Assembly (NCBI GenBank): GCA_021029095.1
Contig: JAJOHG010000003.1
Span: 1,054,001-1,118,000 of the forward strand
DNA from: Phellopilus nigrolimitatus
Lineage: Eukaryota; Basidiomycota; Agaricomycetes; Hymenochaetales; Hymenochaetaceae
Reading direction: 5' to 3'
DNA length: 64,000 bases
Shown here: one piece after another, positions 22,728 through 33,570 of the stretch
Position numbering within the stretch: the stretch's first letter is position 1
Layout: every line of letters begins with the position of its first letter
The notes under the pieces: generated by a model
Told to the model about the DNA's origin: nothing
Seen by the model: the letters and a program-made list of their open reading frames with translations, nothing else
The model's database searches: none
Translations under genes and position numbers: made by a program

Positions 22728-25093
22728 CTATAGGATGCTCGGCCACTTGAGCCTGAGGCCCTCGAGCCAGCGCATGTACAGCAGCTCCGCGATCGGCGAC
22801 TTGCGCGTCGGGGACGCCGGCTCGTCGCTGCCCCCGCTCCCCGCGCTCTTCGTCGAGCCCGACGACGGCGCGCCGGCGAGCGGCGCCGCGTGCGCCGCGG
22901 GCAGCCCGGACACGCCGGCCTCCGCGTCCTCCTCGCTCTCCGTGACGACCAGCCCGCGCGTCGTCATCTCGCTGCGGCGCACGACGCGGCGGTGCGGGAA
23001 GAGCCCGCGCGCGGTCGACACGTGCTGCCGCACCGCGCCGTTCTCGTTGATCCCCGACAGGATGTCGAGCACGAGCGCGTACGCGAGCTCCGGGTTCGCC
23101 TCGCGCAGGTCGACGAACCCGCGCGCGAGCATGCTCAGCGCCTCGATCTCGGCCGCGTCCATCCCGTCTTGTATTGCCTGTAGAAGCAAACAGACGAGTT
23201 AGACGGTCCTCAGTAAAGGATGAGATATAACAGGAAGACGGACGTTCTGCACAACGGGCACGACGACCTCGTCGACCATCGCCCGCCCCGCCCGCGCGTT
23301 GTCGCTCCCGCGCCTCTTATGCGGCCCGCGCGGGACCGTACCGTCCGCGCCCTCGCGCACCGCGCCGACGTACTCCGCGCTCAGCTTCAGGCTCCCCGCC
23401 GCGTCGACGCGCTTCACGGGCCGGATCGTGTCCACGCCGTTCCCGAGGTCCACCGCGTGCAGCTGCGTCCCGCGCCCCGCCGTCGACGTGCGCTCCGCGA
23501 ACGTCGCGCGCCGCCGCATCGAGTTCGGGCTTGGTGGCGGCGAGGTTCCGCCCCTCTGCTGCTGCTGCTGTTGTTGTTGGGGCACGCCGGGCGTGTCATA
23601 TGCAGGCGGTGCGCCAAGTGCACCAGCTTCAGCTTCGGCCTCCTCCTCGCCGTCCACGTTCTTCCCGTCGAATGAATTCCTGCCGATAGGCGGGCGGATG
23701 ACGACTGTCGAGTGCGACGCAGCGTCGTTCTGCCCGAGACGCGCAGCTGCGTTCCCGTGATGCTCGTCGCTGCCCTTCGTCGCGCCGCCCGTGTCGTACG
23801 AGTCCTCGCTTTCCTCGATCGGCGCGAGGCCCTCGATGTCGACGTCCTCGTCGTAATACGGGTCGTCTTCGTCGGGCACCATCCCGGGCGGCATCGCGCC
23901 GCCGCCCGCGCCAAACTGCACCTGCGCGAGCGAGCGGTACGCGCTGGCCACGCTCCCGTTTTTCGTCGAGCGGACGGTCTCGAAGATCCACTCGCTGCGC
24001 ACCGTGTCGTTCCTGCCCCACGTCTGGCGGAGGCTCGGCACGGCGGGTGCAGCGCCCGCCGTGCGCTTGTGCTGCGGCGACCGCGCGACGAAGTCCTGGT
24101 ACCGCTCGATGAGCTCCGTGAGGGCGCTCGTCCGGCGCGCGCTCTTCACGAAGCGGTGCTGCAGGAGCTCCTTCGCGGACGGGCGCTAATCAGAGATAGG
24201 CATCCGGCGAATCAGTCTTATTTGCGGAAAGAAGGGGAAGAAGAAGGGATAAGGGAGACGAAAATGCAACGCACGAGCTTCGGATCCTTCGTAAGGCACT
24301 GCGCGATGAAATCCTTGAACGCGGGGCTGAACGCGCCCTCGAGGACAGGCGGCTTCGCCTTGGGGATGAGGAAGAGGACGCGCATGGGGTGGTATTCCGC
24401 GAGGGGCGGCTCGCCCTTCGCGAGCTCGATCGCAGTGATGCCGAGGCTCCACAGGTCGGCCTTCGCGTCGTAGCCGGCCTGGCGGATGACTTCCGGCGCC
24501 ATCCAGAAGGGCGTGCCGACGAAGGTGTGCCGCAGCGTGCTGCTGAGCTGCGCAGCCACGCCGAAGTCGGCGAGCTTGACGCGGCCCGACGCGGAGAGGA
24601 GCACGTTCGCGGCCTTGATGTCGCGGTGGATCGTGCCCTCGCAGTGGAGGTAGTCGAGCCCAAGCAGGAGCTCGCGGCAGATGACGGCGATGTGCGCCTC
24701 GGAGAACACGCCCGGCTTGAGCAGGTCGAGACAGGAGCCGCCCGCGAGGTACTCCATGATTATCCAGAGCTTGTAGCCCTTGACGAAGGATCCATAGTAC
24801 TTGGTCACGTACTCGCTGTCGCACTGCGCCAAGTGGGCGATTTCCTGCTGAATCTCGGAAATATCGTCGTCGGTGTCCTCGAGATCTGCGCACGCCCAAA
24901 GAAGGTGAGCGAACATCCTGCGCGACGAAATTAGAAGGGTAGGACTGCGGAGATGCATACCAATTTGCTTGATAGCGACGATCTGCTTTGTCTCGTTGTG
25001 CATCCCCTTGTAGACCGTGCCAAAGCTGCCGGTGCCGAGCTTCTCGAGCATGGTATAGTGGCTCGCAGGGTCACTGTTCGGCACCATTGGCAT
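22728..25093 (-). CDS. STE20/GCK-family serine/threonine kinase
   Basis: Exons on the minus strand are 24961-25093, 24275-24885, 23244-24185 and 22728-23177, giving 711 aa. The kinase domain is N-terminal: glycine loop [12 protein letters not shown] (residues 19-30), VAIK Lys42, catalytic HRD at 131-133, DFG at 151-153, GTPFWMAPE at 168-176. The GTPFWMAPE signature and the N-terminal position of the domain place it among GCK-type kinases (GCKIII/YSK, relatives of fission-yeast Nak1 and Sid1 and smut Don3). Such kinases act in polarity, septation and morphogenesis networks. The C-terminal half is low-complexity, with an eight-Gln run near 23562-23585 and acidic patches, followed by a helical tail ending [15 protein letters not shown]. 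The last intron has a weak GTCCGT donor, but its phase is correct. The subfamily call is less certain than the kinase call. Confidence 0.88.
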
Positions 25094-26796
25094 CGTAGGC
25101 GACGGCGGGGCAGGGTTTATTTTGTTTTTGTATGGACTCTGGGAGGCCTGAGGAGACGACGGCGGAGAGCGAGTGAGGACACGGGGCTGCGAAGCGCGAC
25201 AGGCATGTCAGTCAGGTTTCAAACGCAACCAAATAATTAAATAATTAAATGTATATTAATGCAGACGACTCCGGAGCCGTCTGGACTGCTTCCTCGCTGT
25301 GTATATGCACGAGATATCAAGGAGCACGCACCATAGCGATAGTTCAAGATAAACTCGTGTCTGCTGTTGCCGCCTGGCCCACGATGGGACGGGCGTGGGT
25401 GGGCAGGTCGGACTCGCGACGAGCGTCCGGCAAAGGCAACGGAGAGTAGACCGCGCGCGTGCCCGTTATGGGCAATGAGGACCACGGACTGTCGGAGGGC
25501 GGACACAGGGGCTCAGGATCGCGTGCTCGCCGACAGACACGATGGTGGGCGACACGGGCGTCGTGACGAGGGAGACAAAGAGACAGAAGAAAGACACGCT
25601 CCGACAGTGAGACACGGGAAAAGGGAGAAGGGACTAGGACTGTATAGGTCAGCAGGGCGTGACTAGCCTGTGACGGGTGAATTGTCAGTATCCACGCGTA
25701 AAGGCGCACTAAGCGAGGTCTTCTATGCTCGGGAACTTCGGGTGGCGCAACGTGTGTCGGTCCGTGCTTTTGACGTGTCCTCGACGCGATCAGCCTGATA
25801 ATTCGCGACAGATCCCCCTTATTTCCCTCTTTTATTTCAGAATACAATAGAGCGCAGTAAGACGGCACAAGGACGCGGCGAATTATTTTTATGTTTTGCT
25901 TGCTGTCCTCGAGTGCTCGGATGGCGGTGGAGGATGGCGGACCCCAGGAGGGCTGATAGACCGATATCATATCGGCTGAAGAAGCGGTTGTCCGCGTGTT
26001 GCTCATATCGAAGACTATCGAAGGATTTGCACGCGTCGTACTTCGTAAGTCATTCCAGATTCCCAGCCACTCCAGGCTTTGCATCTTTGTCACAATCAAA
26101 CATGTAATCATTCAACGAACCTGTGTGTCATCCGACATCGTACTCCGAGTCTTAGCCTGTCCTCGACATCCGCTCCAGCGATGATGCGAAATCCCCTAGC
26201 CGACCACGGCCATCGACGTCGATTCTGACGTCAGACACGCGCGCGAGTAGAGCAAATCCCGGCCACGATCGTGATGCCCCACTCGGCAGGACCCCAGCCA
26301 CCAACACCACGCCCCCGTCACCGTCACGCCGCCCAAAACAGGAGGCGTAGACGGGAGACGAGCGCGGTTTCCCCATTTGGTGTCCCTCCTTCCGAAAATA
26401 GAAGACAGAGATGGTGCAGCGGCCAGCCTCAATCACATTTGCTGGCGCGAGGCGTGCCGCGTGGGTAGGCTCGCGGAGTAAGAGTGAGCCTGTGCAGACC
26501 CGTGAGCACCGTCGTCCGAGCTACCCGATCTCTACAATTAATCGGGAGAACGGGCGAGCGATCCGGTATGTTGCCAGTGAGAACCTCTTCGAGCTCTCTT
26601 CGCGAGATTTGCAAAGTAAATCTTCGCTCCGGCCGGTCTAAATCGTTTATATTTAGAGTATCATTACTATCGTAATACAACGCAGATAGGCGGTCAACAT
26701 GTACGAATACAAAGACGGAGAGGTCCAAGTTCACGGTCCCTCTAAAGCCCTCGGAACACGGACACAAAAAACCCAGCACAGCACACGGCAGCCAGC
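25094..26796. other. Intergenic, no gene recognised
   Basis: This gap separates the kinase start from the TFIIF-alpha stop; both genes are on the minus strand. The 300-600 bases next to 25094 should be the kinase promoter and leader. Frames on both strands between 25340 and 26640 are rich in Arg and Ser, carry no family motif and appear in several frames at once, as expected of GC-rich non-coding DNA. Confidence 0.5.
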
Positions 26797-29287
26797 TCAT
26801 GCAGAAACCTTTACGTCCTCCCCGCCGTCCTTGTACTGCTGCTTCAGCATCAGCACGCCGTCCTTCATGTTCGCGACCTCCTTCACCAGCCGCGTGAACA
26901 CCTTCTTCTTCTCGTCCGTCAGGCACGGCTGGAAGTACCGGATGCACTCCCGCGTCGTCGTCCCCGGCTTCGCCCGCATCCAGCTCACCAGCAGCTCCGC
27001 CGTCAGCTCCGTATCCGGCGCGACCGTCGGCGGCGGCGGGCCTCCCGCGCTTGCCCCAGCGCCCGCAGCAGCACCGGGCGCGGCCGGCGCCCCTGCCGCG
27101 CCTGCGTTTGTGGGCTTGCGCTTCTTCGGCTTCGGCTGCGCGCCGGACATGGACCCGCCAGACACAGGCGGCGCGCCTGCCGCGCCGTCCTCCGCCTTTC
27201 GCTTCTTCGACCCGGGTGTAGACCCGGGCGCAGGCGGGCTCCCCGCCCGGCTCGCGACCGGCGAGGCCGGCGGCGGATTCGGGCTGCCCGCCCGGCTGCC
27301 TGCGCCGCCTGCAAGCGGGCTCGTCGCGCGGCTCCCCGACTGGTTCTTCAGCTTCGGCGCCTTGGGCGACGTCGCGCGCTTCGCGACGACCGAGTGCCCG
27401 CCCATGCCGAGGATGGGCGACTGCGGCGGCACAGACAGCGGCGTGCCCTCGCTCTTGACCTTCACGCCCACTGATAGCGGCGCGGGGGAGCCCGTGCGTG
27501 AAGATGCTTTCGACGGCGGGCGGTCCCCCGGCTTTGGAGAGGCCTGCGCCTGAGAAGTCGAGCGCATATTCGACTGGACCTGCACGGCGGGCCCAGTTGG
27601 CGTCGGCTCTGGCGCCTCTTCTTCCTCTTCCTCTTCCTAGAAGTACAAACTTAAGCTATTTCTTTGGAACGATATATCAAATGTGGCTTTAACGTACCGA
27701 GCTAGCGTAAGGGTTCTTGTCCTCGTCACTGTCGTATGCCGCGTTCTTTTCAATCTTGCGGACAAGTTTCTTCATATCCTTGCCAGCACCAGTGAGATTA
27801 TCAATATCGTCCTCTTCCTCCGATTCGTCAATGTAGCTTTCACGAGTCTTATTCGCATTGCGATACTCGCGTTTGAGACGTTCCTGTTGAGTTTTTTAAG
27901 TAAAGAGAAGGTGAAACAGTTAGGAACAAGAACACACCTCTATCTCCTTAGTCTCTTCATCGTCCATCCCATCGGGTTGCATCTTCTCCTCATCGTCCGC
28001 AAAGTCCTCCTCATACTCCATTTCGTCCATATCACCGTCTCCCCCTCGCTCCCTTTCCCTCCGCCTCCTGTCCTGCATACCATCTTCGTCATCTTCTTCG
28101 AACAGCCCTCGCATTCCATTATCAACAGTACGCAGCCTCCGCCCACCAGGCGCCTGCGACCTCCCTCCCGACTCGTACACAAGCGATGGACCACCAGCCG
28201 AGTTCCCGTTCCGCTGACGCATCAGCCAGCGCTCCGAGTCCTTCTTCTTCTGCATCTTCGCCATCATCTTCTCCGCCTCCTCGAGCGTCCACATCTGCGT
28301 CTGCGGGCGGCGTTTCTGGAACTTGTACCAGCGGTGCGCAGACACGAAGCGGAACACGTTGTCCGGCGCGGGCATGAACAGCCCGTGCGTCTCGCTCTTC
28401 GCCGCCTCCTCCATGCGCCCCTCCCATATCTCCGCCCCGTTCGCGTCCTCCATCACCCACGGGTACCGCTCCTCCCTGCGCAGCTGCCGCACGTGCTCCG
28501 GCACCTTAAACACCTGGCGCGTCTTCTTCTGGAACTTTTTCTTCTTCTTGTCGTCCTTGCCGTCCGCGCCGGCGGCGCCCTTCCCCGCCGCAGAGGAGCC
28601 CGCAGCACCCCCCGCGACCTTCCCGTCGTGGATAGGGCGCCCATCCGCGTCGACCATGACGATGCGCCCATCCGCGCCCATCACGGGCTTCCCGTCCGGG
28701 CCAAGCATGGGCCCCACGGGCGTCGGCGCCGCCGCCCCCGCAGCATCGCCCCCCGCGGCCTCGCGCCGCAGCTCCTTGCGGTTGAGCTTGACGGGCTGCG
28801 CCCAGTTCGCGATCTCCACCGGGCGGCGCGCATCGAACTTCATGACGTCGTAGCGCCAGCCGTGGCGGTCGCACGACACGAGGTTGAACTCCTGGTAGGG
28901 CAGCGCGGCGTCCGCGCCCTGCGAGGACCCCTGCGTCGACGGCGGCGTCGACGCCGCGGAGAGCGAGAGCTTGACGTCCGGCTTCGACTCCGTCTTCACG
29001 AGCGGGCTCCCGCCCAGGCTCACGCCGACGCCGACGCTCGATGGGCCCGGGCTGGGCGAGCTCTTAATTTTGGGTATGGGCGACGCGCGCGGCGTGGCTG
29101 CCTTCTGGGCTGTCCGCGCGGTCGTCGTCCCTGTTGCGCCAGGTGCAGGCGCCGTGCCGTTCGCCGCCTGCATCGCGGCCAGTGCGAACGGGCGGCTCGG
29201 CTTCTTGTGGAAGAGCGACGGCGGCTCCCTCTTGCGCATCATTGGCTTCGGTGCCGGGGGTGCAGGCGACGGGGAGGGACTCATCAT
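26797..29287 (-). CDS. TFG1: TFIIF alpha subunit (RAP74 / Tfg1)
   Basis: Exons on the minus strand are 27938-29287, 27698-27883 and 26797-27636, giving 791 aa. The N-terminal dimerisation region shows YQEFNLVSCDRHGWRYDVMK, then an insert, then RYPWVMEDANGAEIWEG and APDNVFRFVSAHRWYKF with KRRPQTQMWTLEEAEKMM, as in fungal Tfg1. A highly acidic central region (EEEDDIDNL, SDEDKNPY) follows. The Pro/Ser/Ala-rich linker leads to a C-terminal winged helix (ELTAELLVSWMRAKPGTTT, CIRYFQPCLTDEKKKVFTRL). TFIIF binds RNA polymerase II in the pre-initiation complex and aids start-site choice and elongation. The Glu run at the start of exon 3 comes from a TCTTCC-type repeat. Length and domain order fit the family. 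Confidence 0.92.
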
Positions 29288-30303
29288 GGACGGAGTTGAG
29301 CTGTCAGTGCCGTTCTTTGTGCAGACAAGAACAGTAAGCCACCATGCCCTCCGTGGGAATTACTGCTGTTATAATAGGCATATCACGTGATTTACTCTCC
29401 TCAAAAGCCGTCTGCGAGGTAAATAATCCATAGCACCTTCAATTCTAAACGAAAAAATGTAATTCAACTTGATAAAAATAATAAATGAAGAGTTATATAG
29501 ACATATTTATATTAATTGCTGAAAATGGGGAGACTAAGACCAGAAAACACAAAGTGATACTTTTGAATAACTTTTCACTTCAGGCCAACATGGTTCTTCG
29601 CCATTTAAAAATCAGGAAGTTATCTTTTTGCCCTGGAAAATTTACGGTGTACTATCAGAGCGCTATACATGGCTCTATGTAAGTATGACTGTGTCCTGAG
29701 CTGATTTAAGTGCATATATGCACTGGTCTGTGTGCAAATGTCACTGTATTTCTAATTTGTTCTGTTTTTGTGGAGAGATTCTGGTAATATCAAAAGCAGT
29801 CCAAATGATACATGATATCCTGCATTTCTCATTACAAAAACTTCCTTTGTAATAGCTGCAAAATGCCATTTTAGCTTAGGTTTATTAAAATGGCATTTTG
29901 TAAGGTGCATATCTCAGCAACCGCACAACTGCTTTTTGTGATTTAAACAGCAACTTGTAAAGAACTTCTCAGCCTATTTTAATCTGATTTTTAATTTGAG
30001 GTAGAACAATTATCTGCAGACCCGACAAATGTTGTCCTTGTAATCTAGCTTTACTGGCTGCATTCTTTATCGTATTTCTTGGTCACTGAGAACATTCTAT
30101 GGAGAAGAAACTAGACTAAGTTTACAAAGTTAAAGTAGGGCAAAATATTGTCTGTAATCTTTTAGATGCATATTTTGAGGTGTGCAATACATTTATGGGC
30201 ACCGTATCCAAGATGCCGAGTTTGCCGGATGACAAAGCATGATAACTACAAGCACGCGATGCCACAAGTAGCCGCTAACATCCGCCTCTGTCTCATTTTA
30301 ACA
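29288..30303. other. Divergent intergenic region with AT-rich island
   Basis: From about 29420 to 30165 the base composition turns markedly AT-rich compared with either flank, with no supported gene. The AT-rich block resembles a dispersed non-coding repeat or an old insertion. It contains a 15-bp perfect inverted repeat. The proximal 100 bases next to 29288 should be the TFIIF-alpha promoter and contain a TCACGTGA box; the distal part precedes the NTPase gene. Confidence 0.5.
29859..29900. repeat. Perfect 15-bp inverted repeat, 12-nt loop
   Basis: The arm at 29859-29873 (CAAAATGCCATTTTA) is exactly complementary to the arm at 29886-29900 (TAAAATGGCATTTTG). The loop GCTTAGGTTTAT separates them. 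It lies in the AT-rich island and is not followed by a T run, so it is more likely part of a repeat element or a cruciform than a terminator. Confidence 0.75.
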
Positions 30304-32275
30304 ATGGCTTTGAAATCTCTTCGGGATTCTGCGCTTGCCGTTCATTTGCAAAGATCGGGAGATAGAGTGCAAGAGCTTTACGATATTACTTGGCTTAGGT
30401 CCTTCGAAACCGTCTTCGAGAAAAGGGAAATTCAACGCAGCGAGGGTAACGACAAAGTTACAGACTCGACGCCCGTTCCAAGCCATTGTCTGGTCTGCAA
30501 AGCGCCAATTGGAGACTCGGATGTCAATGGCGTACTCGTCCGGAGCGAGTACCTGAAAGCTCTGCAGGACGTGGTCGCACTTTCAAAAAACCCTACTATG
30601 CGTTTTGCGGTCGATGATGTTGTTGACGATGACGATGACGAGGATGTGACTGCAAGTCCATCTGCTACTGGAAGTGGGCGCAATGGATTTGACAGCATAC
30701 AAGCAGACGATACTAGCGTGGACCAAACTGCGGATGTTGAAGCAAATGTTGGCAGCGGCTTGTGTCCTGGCGATTTACCCCTGGATTTTATCAATCCCTT
30801 TCTCACCGAATACTCTGGTAAAAAGAATATCAAAGGGGATAGAGGTGTCGTTGTACTTGGTCATCCAGGGATCGGTTTGTCCTGCAATTTTATAATGGAG
30901 CGATTTGATAGATAGTATTATTCAGGGAAAAGCCTTTTCTTGCATTTCATACTTTGTCTTCGCATGCTTGCAGGACAACCAACCATCTTCCAAAACCAAG
31001 ACGAAAATTTCTACATTCTAAACGATGAAGGCGTTTTTATGGTTGACTGTCCTAGCAAAACCGACCCTTACGTGTTTCATGAATTTCTTCCGAGGTCGAC
31101 GTGGTACTTGGTCGATTCGACGCTCGATATGAAAGGTGTCTCAAAGGCTGCTCGTGCGCTCCCGTTTTTTATTGTTCAGGCCTCACCGCCAAGCAAGGAG
31201 CGTTTGTACTGGTTAAAGAAATATCCTAAGGCTTCCAAATATTTTATGAAGCCCTGGACTCTTTCCGAGCTCATTGCAGGGTATACTTCTACACTTCTCT
31301 TTATTACCATTAATCGTCTAAATAACACCCTTCAGTCGGATGCTTCAGGAAACATTTGAGGTGTTGACAGAACGCCAGCTCGAAAATTTCTTCGTCAAGT
31401 ACGGCCCTACAGCTCGGTTTGCATATGCTTCGGCTTCGTCACCCTTGGATTATGAGGACGAATTAAAAGCTGAGATCGCTCTCCTCAAAGGCCTCCAAGA
31501 GCTCAAGGACATTCTTCACGATTCTGTGCAGCTCAATTTGAGCCACGATATATCGCACAAAATCCTCCTTGTCCTGCCCGGCGCTTTCCGTCGCCAGTTT
31601 TCAATCACGATGCCTTCGAAACATGTTTACGATCTGCTCCGTCAGTCACAATTTTTACAGGTTGAGCAAGTCGCTGCGGTCCTCTACAACCTTTTTGTTC
31701 AAACCCCATTCACACGGGCTGCTGCGGGATATATATTGGACGAAGAATTCCAAATAGCGTTTCGTAAAGGCGGACAATGGTCAATTAAACCTTTGACACT
31801 CGGTAAAGCCGGAAAAAAAAATGTGACCTGGGAAAAGCCATCGTCCGAGGCGCCACCTACGTGGCTTTGCTTCGGGTTTGGGAGAAAGGTCTTACAGGTA
31901 TCAAACACGAAGCTTCCAGGAGATCCGCAACCTATCACTACAACCTACTTTGTGCATAGGCAGAATCTGGAACTCAAAGACGGACTTTACTGTCCTTCTT
32001 CGAGAAACCAGGCGACGTTCGATGCCTTTGTCTACGAGGCTCAGGAGAAGAGGGCTACTGTGTTTCAGGCGACGGTTGGATCTTCTAGCCACGCAGTCAA
32101 AGAAGAAGGGCTGGATTGGCTGGAAAGACTGGGTGTTGAGACGTTCCGCTTTGTCGCTGTGACTCCGCCTGGAAGCGACGTCAGGCTTCCATTTCCCAGA
32201 GCCGGAAAGACGAGGCCCGCGGAGGAGAAACATAACGTGCCCGAAAAATATCTTCTCGTTTTTACCATGGGGTGA
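30304..32275 (+). CDS. Crinkler/RHS-type P-loop NTPase-like protein
   Basis: Exons are 30304-30874, 30926-31280 and 31336-32275, giving 621 aa. The first intron splits the Walker A motif; splicing restores VVVLGHPGIGKSLFLHFIL, a GxxGxGKS P-loop, followed by LAGQPTIFQ and FYILNDEGVFMVD. This matches the large Agaricomycete family described as Crinkler (CRN) or retrotransposon-hot-spot (RHS) like NTPases. The N-terminal 190 residues carry an acidic stretch (DDVVDDDDDEDVT). The C-terminal 300 residues are of mixed alpha/beta character and unrecognised, a variable tail typical of the family. Members are thought to act in the nucleus or in inter-organism conflict, but roles in saprotrophic fungi are unproven. 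An earlier in-frame ATG exists at 30166; I prefer 30304, which begins MALKSLRDSALAVHLQ. The gene adjoins an AT-rich island and repeats, fitting accessory DNA. Confidence 0.75.
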
Positions 32276-33570
32276 TGGATACTATATCAGTACTTTCGCC
32301 GCTACCGTCATCTTCGTGTTTTTGTTTTTGTTACGATTTGAAAAGTGTTTTTAGCACTCATATGAGCCTGTTTTCTTTTGACTTGTCGCCTCGCGATACT
32401 GCATTTCTTCTCATTTGTACTTATGTACATCTACAGTTGAGGATAGTAAATCACGTGATGTGCCAACTGAGGATAGTAAATCACGCGATGTGCCAACTAT
32501 TCTGAAAATAGCAGTAAATGTCCAAAACGAGATGTCACTGCCTTCCGCTTTGGTCCTTTGGCACTGCTTTCCCGACTTCGAAAAGAGCTCGAGAAGCGAG
32601 TCGTCGAGAGCGAAGACAAATGCGATCGCATACGTAGATGCTGACGAAAAGATAGTTTATCCCCTATTTCAAGCGGTGGAAACGTTACTGCATTTTAGTG
32701 AAACGCAGACCGCGGGCGCTGTGAGAGTAATCGACGAGTAGTGCGCCCGATGAATATCATTGAGAGCGCTCACACTGCCCACCCAGAAAATCTGAACACC
32801 TATTCTCAGACGAGAGCTTCAAAAATTCAAATCCATAGGTATCATGGCCGTCATTGCAAAAAGAGTGTACGGTCCCGGAGGGATCCAGCGCCGGTAGCGG
32901 CGCGCTATGCTCTGTGGCAAATACAATGTGCGCTACGCAATACACAGCATTCAGCTTGTCTGCGTAGGCAGACAGGGGATAGTAGTATTATACTCGTACT
33001 ATATGCAAAGCAGCGTGTGAGGAGTGCGTGTGGAGTGGATCTGTCCAAACTTGTGCGTTCGGCCGGAAAGAAGAAGGGAGGAGGGGGTGGACGGAGGGAG
33101 GCTGGAACTGTTTGGAGAGCGGCGTGAAAGGGAAGGTAGGGCCCATCGTCGGCGCGCAAGAAGTCGAGAGAGAAAGAGCAAAGGGGGGAGCAATTAAAAG
33201 TAGGAGACGGCATCTACTAGGTAGAATGCTCGCTCTAAGAGAGAAAGGTAGAAAGGAGTTATATCCAGACCGTAGATGTTGCAACAGAAGCGACAAGCCC
33301 AGAAATGAAATGCTTGCGGGTCGAGAATGACGCCAGGAAAGAGGGAGAGGGGGGAGGCGTGATGGAAGTAAAATTTCCGCGGAAAAAAGAAAGAAAGACA
33401 GAAGAGACCCTTTTGGTGCGGGTGCTGTTTGGTTGCGTGGAGCAAATTTAGATAGTGAACTATCGGTGCCATAGCAAGAGGGAGGTGGTGCGCCCGGAAA
33501 AAGAAAGACAGGAAGGGATGCCGATGCCCAGGACCCAAAGAACAAACTGCCGAAGGAGGGGTGACTTTCG
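32276..33570. other. Intergenic with tandem repeat; possible short frame
   Basis: The region holds a 2 x 30 bp tandem repeat at 32436-32495. A plus-strand frame at 32415-32741 reads through the repeat and ends in a protein-like segment (SLPSALVLWHCFPDF, VDADEKIVYPLFQAVETLL), but it has no splice support and no family. From 33060 to 33560 the plus strand is strongly purine-rich, probably the 3' untranslated region of the chitin deacetylase gene. Confidence 0.45.
32436..32495. repeat. Tandem duplication, 2 x 30 bp, TCACGTGA-containing
   Basis: Two adjacent 30-bp units share GAGGATAGTAAATCAC followed by GTGATG or GCGATG and then TGCCA. Unit 1 keeps the palindrome TCACGTGA; unit 2 has TCACGCGA. 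A near-identical copy lies in the opposite orientation at 29382-29404, upstream of the TFIIF-alpha gene. Confidence 0.8.

Noticed and set aside
23220..24473. Long plus-strand frames across the kinase gene
   Set aside because: They are Arg/Ala/Val-rich antisense shadows of the GC-rich kinase exons, without motifs; the minus-strand frame encodes a complete kinase.
25344..26111. 255-codon minus-strand frame upstream of the kinase
   Set aside because: No motif, first codons not ATG, Arg/Ser/Leu-rich composition, competing frames on both strands.
27683..29299. A 538-codon plus-strand frame opposite TFIIF alpha
   Set aside because: Composition is dominated by Arg, Leu and Pro, as expected of the complement of the TFIIF gene, which has clear domains.
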